Origin: Anodontia alba
Taxonomy: Eukaryota; Mollusca; Bivalvia; Lucinida; Lucinidae
Direction: 5' to 3'
DNA length: 64,000 nt
Assembly: GCA_964016985.1 (NCBI GenBank)
Contig: OZ024830.1
Location: forward strand, 61,830,550 to 61,894,549
In this document: positions 10,684-21,234 of the stretch, in pieces
Numbering within the stretch: the first letter of the stretch is position 1
Layout of the letters: every line of letters starts with the position of its first letter
Program-made: the position numbers and the translations under genes
The notes under the pieces: model-generated
Seen by the model: the letters and a program-made list of their open reading frames with translations, nothing else
Database searches by the model: none
Told to the model about the DNA's origin: nothing

Positions 10684-11846
10684 AAGCTCACCTGAGCTGA
10701 AGCTCAGGATGAGCTATTCTGATCATTTGCCATCTGTCCACATCTTTGAACGACTTGTCCTCTGCGACCCATTGGCCAATTTTCTTAAGACTTCATGTGG
10801 AGCCTTAATTCTGTTGAAGGGGGATTGAAAATTTGTACAAATGGTCACAGTCTGTTAATCAAGATGGCTGCCGTGCCTGTATGGCGTAATAACACTTAAA
10901 ATTTTAAATCGTCTTCTCCAGAATCATGAAAGCTTTGAGGCTGAATCTTGGTATATAGCATTGGGAACTGAAGGTCTACCAAGTTTGTTCAAATGGTGAT
11001 CCTAGGTTGACCTTTGACCTTTTTACAACAAGTCAAATTTTCCTCCGTATACATTTGTATGGGGAAAATATTGAAAATTATGTTTCTCAAAATGTATGAA
11101 AGACAAATGGCTGAAACTTACAAACCTTTTTAGTTACAATCAAAATTTTGTCCCCCTGGGTTATCTGCCCTTGCTACATACATATATAAACTCTTGTAAT
11201 CTTAAAACGTCTTCTACTCTGAAACATCTTGACCAGCTTGCACCAGATTTCACACTGAGCCTTCTTTCAAAAGGGTATTGTCAATTTGTTCAAATGGTTC
11301 TGCATCATTAAACTAGATGGCCACCATGCCCATATAGTAAAAAAAAACACTTAAAAATCTTCTCCAAGAAAACTTCAAGGCTGAATATTGGTATAAAGCA
11401 TCTAGGACTTGAGGTCTCCCAAGTTTGTTCCAATGATGACCCTAGGTTGACATTTGACCTTTTTACGGCAAGGTCAAAGGTCACCAAATTTCACATTGGG
11501 CCTTTTGTGGAAGGTGTTCAAATTTGACAATTTGTTCAAATGGTTCTGCATAGTTGGACAAGATGGCCGCCATGCCCACATATGGTAAAAAGCGCTTTGA
11601 AATATTCTTCTCCAGAACCATGATAACTTTGAGGCTAAATTTTGGTCTATAGCATCGGGTACTCAAGATCTGAACAGTTTGTTCAAATGGTGATCTTAGA
11701 TTGACCTTTGACTTTTATGGCAAGGTCAAATTTGCATCCCTATACATTTGTGTGGGAAATGTGTTGAAAAGTCAGTTTCTCAAAATGTATTTAAGACTTA
11801 CATTTGAAACTTGCAATGTATGATCACAGAAGCAAAGGCTTTTTTA
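10684..11846 (-). mobile_element. P3b element, R end at left
   Basis: Starts with TAAGCTCACCTGAGC followed by the near-inverted GCTCAGGATGAGCTATTCTG, i.e. the R terminus read backwards. Inside are units with 'gaccctaggttgacatttgacctttttacggcaaggtcaaa', 'atacatttgtatggggaaa' and 'caagatggccgccatgcccatatatggtaaaaa'. The next R end begins at 11847 without an L end in between, so this copy is truncated. Confidence 0.65.
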
Positions 11847-12776
11847 GCTCACCTGAGCCGAATGTTCAGGATGAGCTATTGTGATCACTTGCTGTCCGTC
11901 CTCCATTGTCCGTCCGTCCCTACGTAAACACCTTTTAACGACCTTTTCTAAAACCCCTGGGCCAATTTTCTTCATACTTCATGTGGAGCCTTCTATTAAA
12001 GGGGGATTGAAAATTTATACAAATGGTCACGGTCTGTTTATCAAAATGGCCGCCATGCCAGTATATGGTAAAAACACTAAAACATCTTCTACAGAATCAA
12101 GAAATTCTTGGGGCTGAATCTTGGTATATAGCATCATGGACTCGAGATCTACCAAGTTTGTTCACATTATGATCCTAGGTTGACCTTTGACCTTTTTACA
12201 GCAAGGTCAAATTTGCATTCCCGTTCATTTGTCAGACGTCTATTGTCCATCCATCCTTACGTAAACACCTTTGAACGACTTCTTCTCTGAAACCCCTGGG
12301 CCAGTTTTCTTAACTTCATGTGGGTCCTTCTGTTAAAGGGGAATTAAAATTAGTATAAATGGTCAATCGAGATGGCAGCTATGCCCATATATGGTAAAAA
12401 CACAAAAAATCTTCTTCGAGAACCAAGAAAGTATTGGGGCTGAATCTTGGTATAAAGCATCATGGACTCAAGATCTACCATATTTGTTCAAATGATCACC
12501 CTGGGTTGACCTTTGACCTTTTCACAGCAAGGTCAAATTTGTGTCCCTATACATTTGTATGGGGAGAATGTTAAAAAGTTATTTTCTCAGAATGTATTAA
12601 AGACTAATGGCTGAAACTTACAATGTGTGATTGAAATAGTAAAACAGTTTAGTTATAATTAAAATTTTGTCCCCTGGGGGTTATCTGCCCTTGCCACTGG
12701 GCTATATACATGTATAAAATTGTGTAAATTTTAAATGTCTTCTTCTCTGAAACAGTTTGAGAAATTTTCACCAGCT

Positions 12777-13098
12777 TTCACATGGGACCTTCCGGCCTCG
12801 GTGGCTTAGTTGGATGCGCTGTCCGACTGGAGACCAGGAGGTCGCGGGTTGAACCCCAGCCGAGGTCGGCAACATTCTTTCATGGAGATTGACCATGAAA
12901 TATTTTCTATGGTCATTACCTCCCTTCCGCTGATTCAAGAAGGGCAGTTGTCAGTGTGCACAATACTGGTTACCCGCTTAGAGGACTAAGCCTGCCCAGT
13001 AAATGTGTGGTTAGGTAAACTGACCGCGCTTGACATGACCCTATTGGATTGACTCGGTCGTAAAACCTCAACACAAACAAACTTCACATGGGACCTTC
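12777..13098 (+). mobile_element. tRNA-derived SINE (copy 1) with 16-bp target duplication
   Basis: The body is 12793-13082. The head has an A-box-like TGGCTTAGTTGG at about 12802 and a B-box-like GGGTTGAACCC at about 12846, framed by CGACTGGAGACCAGGAGGTCGC, as in a tRNA gene. The unrelated body is followed by a tail AACACAAACAAA. TTCACATGGGACCTTC occurs exactly at 12777-12792 and 13083-13098, giving a perfect 16-bp target duplication. The host sequence is a P3c unit. Compared with the other copies it lacks about 14 bp around the 'agtttctggcgaaagaatg' stretch (near 12955). Confidence 0.9.
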
Positions 13099-13276
13099 TA
13101 TCAAAGGGGTATTGCCAATTTGTTCTAATGGTTCCGCACAATTGAACAAGATGGCTGCATTTTCCATGTTCTCCAGAACCAAGAAAGCTTTTGGGCTGAA
13201 TCTTAGTATATAGCATTGAGGACTCGTAGGTCTACCAAATTTGTTCAATGATCACTGTAAGCGGACTGTAAGTGGA

Positions 13277-14996
13277 CCTTTTAGATCACCTGAGCACAAA
13301 GTGTTCATGGTGAGCTATTGTGGTCAAAGTCGTCCGTCGTGCAGCTTCACCAACTGCTTTAAAAGCCTACTCCTCCTACAACCCTGGGCCATTTAACTCG
13401 ATACTTGGTAGGAAGCATTGTGGTGACTTGTAGATCAAAAATAGCTAAAATCGTTCCGATCAGAAATCCAGGATGGCCGCCATCTTGAAAATCTATTTTT
13501 TGCTTCTTCTCCTGAACCAAAAGGCCAATCGACTCCAAACTTGCTAGGAAGCATCAGGGTGACTTATAGATCAAAAATAGCTAAAATCGTGCCGATCGGA
13601 AATCCAAGGTGGCCACCATGGCAGCCATCTTGAAAATATTTTTCGCTTCTGAACCGAAAGGCCAATTGACTCCAAACTTGCTAGGAAGCATCGGGGTGAC
13701 TTGTAGATCAAAAATAGCTAAAATCATGCCGATCGGAAAACCAGGATGGCAGCCATCTTGAAATTCTATTTTTGCTTCTCCTGAACCGAAAGGCTAGTTG
13801 ACTCGAAACTTGGAAGGAAGCATTGGGGTGACTTGTAGATCAAAAAAAAGCTAAAATCGTGCTGATCGGAAATCCAAGATGGCCGCCAAGTCTTGAGAAT
13901 CTATTTTTTGCTTCTTCTCCTAAACCCAAGTCAGTTGACTCGAAACTTAGTAGGAAGCATCAGGGTGACTTGTAGATCAAAAATAGCTAAATTCGTTCGG
14001 ATCGGAAATCCAAGCTGGCCGTCATCTTGAAAATCTATTTTTCGCTTCTTCTCCTGCACCGAAAGGCCAGTTGATTCGAAATTTAGTAGGAAGCATTTGG
14101 GTGACTTGTAGATCAAAAATAGCTAAAATCGTGCTAATCGTAAGTCCAAGATTGCCGCCATGACAGCCATCTTGAAAATCTATTTTTCGCTTCTTCTCCT
14201 GAACTGAAAGGCCATTTGACTCGAAACTTGGTAGGAAGCATTGGGGTAACTTGTAGATTTAAAATAGCTTAAATTGTTTGGATCGGAAATCCAAGATTTT
14301 CATTTATTTTCCTGAACCAAAGGGCCAGTGGATTTGAAAATTGGTAGGAAGCATCGGGATGGGATAACTTGTAGATATAAAAATAGCTAAAATCAGTCCA
14401 ATCGAAAATCCAAGATGGCGGCCATCTTGGAAATCTAGTTTTCCCTTCTTCTTCTGAATTGAAAGGCCAACTGACTCGAAACTTGGTAGAAAGCATCGGG
14501 GTGCCTTGTAGATAAAAATAGCTCAAATCGTTGCGATAGGAAATCCCAAATTGCGGCCATCTTGAAAATCTGTTTTGATCTTTTTCTTCTGAACCGAAAG
14601 GGCAATTGACTCAAAGTTCATTGGAAGTATTGAGGTGACGTAGATCAACAGTAGCTAAAATCATTCTGATTGAGAATCCAAGATGGCTGCCATCTTGTTT
14701 ATGTTTATTATATTTCCCTGCCACTGAGCTGTTTACATGTATAAAATCATGATTCTTCAGAAACCACTTAGCCATTTGCCACCAAATTTCACATTGATCC
14801 TACTGTTGAAATGTGATTGAGAGTTTATTCAAATGATCACACTCCGTTGACTGTCGTGCCATATATATTCAAAATTAAGAACTGCTTAAATGATGATCTT
14901 TTCATTAGTTGCGATCACAGGATTGGAAAAAAATGTTGCATAACATCTGCATATCTGCAGTGGCTGTCACTCAGGTGACCCTTGGCCCTCTTGTTT
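13277..14996 (-). mobile_element. P1a: complete P-type tandem-repeat element
   Basis: Read on the minus strand it begins near 14996 with the L end (AACAAGAGGGCC…CACCTGAGTGAC) and a unique segment of about 290 bp (cactgcagatatgcagatgtta…). About nine units of about 150 bp follow, each with 'gaagaagcgaaaaatagattttcaagatggc-gccatcttggatttccgatcggaacgattttagctatttttgatctacaagtcaccccgatgcttcc'. It ends at 13277 with the R end (GTGCTCAGGTGATCTAAAA). An (ACGG)-like tract lies at 13328-13337. Insertion split the P3c phrase 'gacctttt|ttaca-caaggtcaaa' without an obvious target duplication. Confidence 0.75.
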
Positions 14997-15056
14997 ACAT
15001 CAAGGTCAAATTTGCATCCCCAGGCATTTTTATGGAGAAAATGTTGAAAAGTCATT

Positions 15057-15350
15057 GGCCTCGGTGGCTCAGTTGGATGCGCCGTCCGACTGGAGACCAG
15101 GAGGTCGCGGGTTCAAACCCCGCCGAGGTCGGCAACATTCTTTCGTGGAGATTGATCATGAAATATTTTCTACGGTCATTCTCCCCCTTCCACTGATTCA
15201 AGAAGGGCAGTTGTCAGTTTCTGGCGAAAGAATGTGCACAATACTGGTTAACCGCTTATAGGACTATTCCTGCCCAGTAAATGTGTGGTTAGGTAAACTG
15301 ACCCCATTGGGTCAACTGGGCCGTAAAACCTCAACACAGACAAACAAACA
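15057..15350 (+). mobile_element. tRNA-derived SINE (copy 2)
   Basis: The head GGCCTCGGTGGCTCAGTTGG begins at 15057, with a B-box-like GGGTTCAAACCCC at about 15109. The full body matches copies 1 and 4, and the tail is AACACAGACAAACAAAC. The flanks are P3c unit sequence ('gttgaaaagtcatt' and 'ttttaaagactaatg'). A target duplication is not clear. Short open frames here are inside the SINE. Confidence 0.85.
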
Positions 15351-15806
15351 TTTTAAAGACTAATGACTGGAACTTACAATGTGTGATTAATTAGTAGTTA
15401 AACATTTTAGTTATAAGCAAACTTTTCTCCCTTGAGAGTTGTTGCCCTTGCCACTGGGCTATATACATGTATAAAATTGTATAAAATTTAAATGTCTTTT
15501 CTGAAACTGCTTGAGCTATTTTCACTAGTTTTCACATGGGCCTTCTGTCGAAAGGGTATTGCCAATTTGTTCTAATGGTTCAGCGCAATTGAACAAGATG
15601 GCTGCCATGTCCATATCTTCTAAAAACTCTTGAAAATCTTCTCCAGAACGAAGAAAGTTTTGGGGCTGAATCTTGGTATATAGCATTGAGGACTCAAGCT
15701 CTACCAAATTTGTTCAAATGATGATCAAAGGTTGACCATTTTATGGCAAGGACAAATTTACGTCTCTATAGAATTGTAGGGATGGGGTGGGGAAGTTGAA
15801 AAATCT

Positions 15807-16000
15807 TTTTTTTTTTTTCTTTTTTTTTTTTTCTTTTTTTTTTCAATATGTATTTAAGACTAATGGCTGAAACTTACACTTTATGATTAAAGTAGTAAAA
15901 TGTTTTTAGTTGAAAAATCTTCTTTTTTTCAATATGTATTTAAGACTAATGGCTGAAACTTACACTGTATGATTAAAGTAGTAAAATGTTTTTAATTAGG
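15807..16000. repeat. T-rich tract and tandem duplication
   Basis: Interrupted poly-T lies at 15807-15842. A segment of about 77 bp (TCAATATGTATTTAAGACTA…aaaatgttttta) is then present twice, at about 15843 and 15930. Confidence 0.8.
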
Positions 16001-16249
16001 ATAAAAAAATTTCAAATCAGAAGCTGCTGACACTGTACGACCAAAATCCGTTAGTTACACTACATGGCTTAATAAAAAGGTTTTCTTTTATCAATTTATG
16101 GATAATACAGTTATAAAAACAATATCTTTCAGAAGGCAAGGGACATTTATTTTCAAACCTGCTTTGATTTGAAACCATAAACCACCGATTCAGATACAGG
16201 AAAATAAATCCGCTGTTGCATCACCGTTTTCACTGATTTTTAGCCGAGT

Positions 16250-16347
16250 CCCAGCGGGCACATGAAGTTAATACAACGTCGTCTCAACGTCGATGCAACG
16301 TCAGGACGTTGAGCCGACTTTGTATAAACGTCATGTGCCCTCTGGGG
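16250..16347. mobile_element. Small TIR element (about 97 bp) rich in AACGTC
   Basis: The left edge CCCAGCGGGCACATGA is inverted at the right edge as TCATGTGCCCTCTGGGG. The interior contains repeated CAACGTCG. It abuts the start of repeat copy A exactly. Confidence 0.65.
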
Positions 16348-16444
16348 TGTTACGCCCTAGGCGACCAAGACGCACCGAGGGTGACTTCCAATTTGATTAA
16401 GCACCGGTTTGGGCGTTGCCCAACTGTACCACAACACAGAAGAC

Positions 16445-16721
16445 TCTAACAAAGTTAGTTCAACCCCCGCCGAGGTCGGCAACATTCTTTCGTGGAGATT
16501 GATCATGAAATATTTTCTACGGTCATTCTCTCCTTTCCCACTGATTCAAGAAGGGCAGTTGTCAGTTTCTGGCGAAAGAATGTGCACAATACTGGTTAAC
16601 CGCTTAGAGGACTAAGCCTGCCCAGTAAACGTGTGGTTAGGTAAACTGGCTGGGCTCGACATGACCCCATTGGGTTGACTGGGCCGTAAAACCTCAACAC
16701 AAACAAATCTAACGAAGTTAG
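16445..16721 (+). mobile_element. 5'-truncated SINE (copy 3) with target duplication and known empty site
   Basis: The body at 16459-16707 starts inside the B box (TTCAACCCCC), so the A box is missing. It is flanked by TCTAACAAAGTTAG (16445-16458) and TCTAACGAAGTTAG (16708-16721). Copy B at about 27513-27526 has the single uninterrupted site CTCTAACACAGTTAG, i.e. the pre-insertion state. The truncation fits incomplete target-primed reverse transcription. Confidence 0.9.
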
Positions 16722-17354
16722 AATTTTTACATTTTTTTTTTTTTTTTTTTTTTACATATACTGTTTACAACACAATCATAAGATAATACAGACATATAAA
16801 ACATAATACAACATTATACACTCAGTTTGACGCAAATCTCTTCACGTTGGCACTGTTGGGGAACTATGCTGGTATATTACTTGATTAACCTTGCTTTGTT
16901 AATCAATTTAATACACTCGGTATATACCCAACCAAATGAGGATAACTCTGTGCCAATGTAAAGAGATTGCCTCCCTTTTTTATATTTCTTTGGCGCCTTT
17001 ATTTTATTTGGTAAGTTTTATTATTCTTTTAATTATTGACCGATTTCATTTTTTTAATTATTGATTATTTTGTTTATCATATCTTCATATCTATTTAGTT
17101 ACAGCCTAAACAGAACTTTCTTGTATTTCGGAATCACTTGAACATTTTGTTCATTGTTCCAAGTTCTGGCTCTTTACACCATCGTATTAGATCCTTATTT
17201 GGCGGTCTTGGCTCGCCCAAGACTGGAATCTAAGTACTGCATCTCATACTGAGGTCAACTGTCCTTGGAAGGACACAACTAAAAACAAACAAAACACAGA
17301 CTAAGGACATGTTCTATAATAACCTATGATGAAGCCTGCTAAGATTCTACCCCT

Positions 17355-17530
17355 TATTCTACAATGACGCACGTCACCGTATAGTGAGTGACGTCGCGGC
17401 TGAATATCCGACGCCATGCCCATCACTGACGTCGACGTGACTCATCCGTGACCTCTATCCCTATTAATGACGTCGACGCGGTCGCCGCTGAGCACTCGCT
17501 AACCGTCGGCAACGTCGTCCGCTTAACGTC
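17355..17530. promoter_or_regulatory. Cluster of CRE-like TGACGTC motifs in copy A
   Basis: TGACG or GACGTC cores recur about every 15-25 bp (GAGTGACGTCGCGG, CACTGACGTCGACGTGACTC, AATGACGTCGACGC). The homologous block in copy B (28165-28345) retains them and has an extra TGACGTCAC. Such motifs bind CREB/ATF-type bZIP proteins in animals; a promoter role here is inferred. Confidence 0.45.
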
Positions 17531-18000
17531 ATAACATAATGTGCAAGCTCCATTTCTATACATACACAAATGATAATAATGTAAGAATGACAATCAGGGA
17601 CATGACGTTACAAATGTCGCAACCCTAAATGTCACTGACAATACGAATGTCAAACACCTCCGACTTCTGGATAATGATCAGAGGAAGAATAATTGGATCA
17701 ACTATTATAAACTCGGTGCCCTGATCAGACGAAATCGGAACACTTAAAATATTATATATATACAAAACTTCATAAATTTTCTTCCGACATTGTAACAGTG
17801 ATTATGCAGGCGGAATAATACAAATTTTACAACCAATTCTTAAAATAATTCATTTAACTATTGAACTTAGAAAGAGAGATAAAAAGAATGTATGTGAGTG
17901 TGTGCATGTCTGTATGCTCGTGCGTATGTAAACATAATTTCTGGCCTACTCGATTCTTGTGGTACCGCGCATTTTACATTTGCTATTCCGATCCTGCGCT

Positions 18001-18034
18001 GTTTTTTTTTTTTTTTTTTTTTTTTTGTTTGTTT

Positions 18035-18070
<36 letters not shown>

Positions 18071-18183
18071 TTTATTATTATTATTATTTTATTTTGTATA
18101 AACTAAATCACACCATGCGCTTGCTGCTTAAAAAAAAAAAAAAAATAAATAAAAAAATAAATAAATAAATAAAATAAAATAAA
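18001..18183. repeat. (T)n(TTG)n(TTA)n then A-rich microsatellites
   Basis: A T-run of about 26 is followed by TTG repeats to 18068, TTA repeats to about 18088, 40 bp of unique sequence, then an A/TAAA-rich tract at 18131-18181. Copy B has only a short TTTTGTTTTTATTTTG at the matching place, so this is an expansion. Confidence 0.9.
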
Positions 18184-20175
18184 CAACTAGAGCTGGTGTT
18201 TGTAAAACACTATGCCCCCAACTGCCTGACTCTAACACTGCTTGACTCCAACACTGCTTGCCCATGACGGTAACAACAGTACAAATATACGAGGTTTCAA
18301 TGCTATTTTATCAAAGGAAAATAACTCTAAAATAGGATTTATTGGGATAAGAAAAAAATATGGGTCACCTATTTCTTCATGAGGAATCAAAATATGAACT
18401 TTCAAAACATTAGCATACATGGTTCTAAATTTATGCTATACACAATAAAGCAACGACATAAAATGGCCAGAAATTGCGAAGGGCCATAACTCCAACATTT
18501 CATATAATTGGTTCAAAATTTAATCAAGTGATCTCCTCCTCAATCCCAATCAGTAAGCCAAATATCACGGCTCTGGCTTACATACTTTTTGAGATATCTT
18601 GCTGACAAGGTCAAAATGCCTAGAACTACAAAGGGCCATAACTACGTCAATTTTTCATGGAATTTGCTAAAAAAAACAAAATCAGGTAATCTCCACATCA
18701 TCCCCAATCAGCATATAATATTTCAAGACTCTAGCTTAAGTACTTTTCGAGACATCTTGCTGACAAGGTCAAAATGCGCAGAACTGCAAAGGGCCGTAAC
18801 TTTATAAATATTTTCACGAAATTCTCTCAAATTATAATCAGGTAATTTACACATCATTCCCACTCACTACATCGAATTTCAAGAACCCAGCTTAAACACT
18901 TTTCAAGATATCTTGCTCACAAGATTTAATTCTGATTTTTTTCAAAGGGGCATAACTCTAAACAAACATGCTAGACAAGAAAAAAAAATACGAATCCGCT
19001 ATTTTTTCATTGGGAACCTAAATATAAAATTTCAAAACCCTAGCATGCAGGGTTCTTAAGATTTGGCATGCACAAAAAAGCTTGACGAACGGACAAACAA
19101 ACGGATGGACAAATGAAGGCAAAATAATATGCCCCATCAATTTCATTCAAAATGGGGGGCAAAACTGGGGGCATGCTCATCGCTACCAAGCTATTCATCA
19201 AGTTTCAAGGCTCCAGCTTCAATAGTTTTTGAGATATTTTGCTGACAAGGGAAACATGCCCAAATTTACAAAGGGCCATTACTTACGAAATATTTTTCAG
19301 AATTTACAAAAAGTTAATCAGGTCATCTACTCATCATTACCATTCGATTCATTAAGTTTCAAGACTCTAGCTCTAACAGTTTTTGAAATATTTTGCTGAC
19401 AAGATAAAAAAAAAATGCCCAAAATAACAAAGGGCCATAACTCAGTAAGTATTTTTCAAAGTTTAATCAAAAGTTAATCAGGTTGTCTACTCATCATTAC
19501 AAATCCATTCATCAAATTTCATGGCTCTAGCTCTAACAGTTTTTGAGATATTTTGCTGACAAGGTAAAAATGCCCAAAATCACAAAGGGCCGTAACTCAA
19601 GAAGTAGTTTTCAAATTTTCTTCAAAAGTTAATCAGGTTGTCTACTCATCACTACCAGTCTATTCATCAAGTTTCAAGGCTCTAGCTCCAACGGTTTTTG
19701 AGATATTTTGCTGACAAGGTAAAAATGCCTAAAATTACAAAGGGCCATAACTCATGAAGTATTTTTCAGAATTTCTTCAAAAGTTAATCAGGTCATTTAC
19801 TCATCACTACAAATCCATTTACTAAGTTTCAAGGCTCTAGCTCTAAAAGTTTTTTAGATATTTTGCTGACAAGGTAAAAGTGCCCAAAATTACAAAGGGC
19901 CATAACTCAAAAAGTATTTTTTTAAATTTCTTTAAAAGTTAATCAGGTTGTCTACTCATCACTACCAGTCTATTCACCAAGTTTCAAGGCTCTAGCTTTA
20001 ATAGTTTTTGAGATATTTTGCTGACAAATTTGCATCCATATTTTTTCAAAGGGCCATAACTCTGAAAAAGGGCATAATCCTGTCAAGAAAAAAAAAACAC
20101 GTGTCAGCTATTTTTTCATGATGAATCCATATAAGAAATTTCAAAACGGTAGCATTCACGGTTCTAAAGTTATGC
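18184..20175. repeat. Family Q tandem-repeat elements
   Basis: Units of about 155 bp: 'caaagggccataactca', 'tttttcaaaatttcttcaaaagttaatcaggt', 'tactcatcactacc-atc-attcatcaagtttcaaggctctagct', 'agtttttgagatattttgctgacaaggt'. About ten units are present. C-run ends occur at 18214 (ATGCCCCC) and at 19130-19176 (ATGCCCC…GGGGGCAT), next to an (ACGG)-like tract at 19087-19110, so two abutting elements are likely. The array ends where the inverted-duplication arm begins. Confidence 0.65.
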
Positions 20176-20714
20176 TCAATTTATCTAATTGTTTTGACTG
20201 TCTCAAATCCTTGGTTGAATACCAATAGCCAGATTTCTCAGATCTGACTCATTTTTACGTTAAGACACTTTACGTAAGATTACGTTGAGGGTAACGTCTT
20301 ATACGACGGTAAAACTTACGTCAATTATTACGTCGATTATTAAGGTTGTTTTGTTGTCAGTATAAATACGTTATACTCTACTTACGTTAGTTAATCTAAT
20401 TAACGTCATTGTACGTAAAGTGGTGTTAAGTCAGTGACATTGTTATTTAACGTAACGCTGATAAGTATGTTTACGACGTTGTTACATGACGTCAACTAGT
20501 AGCGTTACTACATTGTAAAGATAATATATATTCGGTTCCTGATAGACGTCAGTTCCGAACGTCACCGTTCCGTTATGTCGCTGACAGTATTAAGTAAAAG
20601 TGTGACTTAAATTTAATGCGGATGCGTTAAAATTCTGACCAGCGTTTTAGTTGGACAATTTTATAATTGATTTAAGTTGTTTAAATTTCGACATGAGATT
20701 TTAGGTTTATAGTT
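20176..20714 (+). promoter_or_regulatory. LTR-like 5' region of the left retroelement arm, with TATA box
   Basis: This 540 bp precedes the gag start and is repeated inverted at 26002-26560. It has TATAAATA at 20361-20368 and at least a dozen ACGT cores between 20250 and 20590 (TTTACGTAAG, TTACGTCAATT, TGACGTCAAC). A long terminal repeat with promoter is the natural reading, but I could not fix its edges or a primer-binding site. Confidence 0.45.
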
Positions 20715-21234
20715 ATGGCAGAGCTTGTACAATTAGGGAAAAAGTTAGGTTATGAAGGACAGGAATTAAGAGAATGGGTAACTAGGCAGCAAGAAATACA
20801 GTGGGCAGCTAGAGCTGCGGAACTCGAGGCCCAGAAAGCCAAGGCCGAGGCTGAGAAGGCCAGAGCCAAGGAAGAGGCCAAGAAGGTCGAGTCGCGGCCG
20901 AGAACGAGAAGACTATAGAGTCGAGGCAGAGGCTGAGAAGGTTAGGGCTGAAGTCGAGAAGGAGAAGGAGAAGGTCCTAGTTCGAGGCCGAGGCTGAGAA
21001 GACCAAAGCAGAGGCAGAGGCCGGAAAGGCCCAGATTGAGGCCAATAAAGAAATAGAACTGGAAAGGTTACGGCAGGGGTAGAAAAAGAGAAATTAGAAC
21101 TTTCCCATAAGATTAAATTACAAAAGGCTAATATGGAGCAGGCAAAATCTAAGGACCGTACAGCACATGCACGCGGTCCCAAGATACCTTACTTCGATGA
21201 TAGCTAAGACAAAATCGACATTATTTGTCCCGGT
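20715..21234 (+). pseudogene. SCAN-gag retroelement, left arm: gag N-terminal coiled coil
   Basis: The frame from 20715 begins MAELVQLGKKLGYEGQELRE and continues into an Ala/Glu/Lys-rich heptad-like stretch (EAQKAKAEAEKARAKEE). This is the usual start of gag in Gmr1-like/SCAN-related Ty3/gypsy elements, where a helical coiled coil precedes the capsid. The frame shifts several times in the GA-rich repeats after about 20900. A stop follows the motif PKIPYFDDS near 21205, and the same stop is present in the right arm. The start is supported by conservation of the ATG in both arms. Confidence 0.75.

Larger units (their letters stand above)
11847..16020 (-). mobile_element. P3c element, split by P1a and two SINEs
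   Basis: The R end lies at 11847 (TTAGCTCACCTGAGCC…) with an adjacent GTCCGTCC microsatellite at 11895-11920. Units repeat 'ttgacctttgacctttttacagcaaggtcaaatttgc', 'gtatggggagaatgtt' and 'aagactaatggctgaaacttacaatgt'. The run is interrupted by a SINE (12793-13082), then by the complete P1a element (13277-14996), after which the same unit resumes with 'acatcaaggtcaaatttgcatcccc', then by a second SINE (15057-15350). It fades near 16020; no L end was found. Confidence 0.65.
16348..18133 (+). mobile_element. Repeat copy A (TGTTACG start), long LTR-like sequence
   Basis: Starts TGTTACGCCCTAGGCG and is homologous in the same orientation to copy B (27417-31145). Shared landmarks are 'gacgcaccgagggtgacttcc', 'cacagaagactctaac', 'ttgacgcaaatctcttcacg', 'tatatacccaaccaaatgagg', the CRE-rich block, and 'cattgtaacagtg-ttatgcaggcgg'. 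Copy B ends CGTAACA, so the pair begin TG and end CA with inverted TGTTACG, as long terminal repeats do. Copy A carries a truncated SINE and an expanded (T)n(TTG)n(TTA)n that copy B lacks. It is cut off at an A-rich tract near 18133. Confidence 0.6.

Noticed and set aside
12793..12870. tRNA gene
   Set aside because: A and B boxes are present, but the sequence runs on into a SINE body, has a target duplication and occurs in several copies; it is a tRNA-derived SINE head.
13277..14996. CRISPR array suggested by regular repeats (also 18.2-20.2, 41.2-42.8 and 51.3-52.9 kb)
   Set aside because: Units of 145-190 bp are repeats throughout, with no short repeat plus unique spacer pattern; the context is eukaryotic.
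15055..15261. Open frames within the SINE copies (also 16409-16615, 48103-48306)
   Set aside because: The same frame appears because the SINE sequence is the same; SINEs are Pol III-derived and non-coding.
16348..18133. Assigning copy A/B as the LTR of the SCAN-gag element
   Set aside because: The sequence immediately upstream of gag in both arms is a different ACGT-rich block and the arms are inverted while A and B are direct; the link is not supported.
17861..18168. Phe/Val/Leu-rich open frames
   Set aside because: Products of the (T)n(TTG)n(TTA)n microsatellite.
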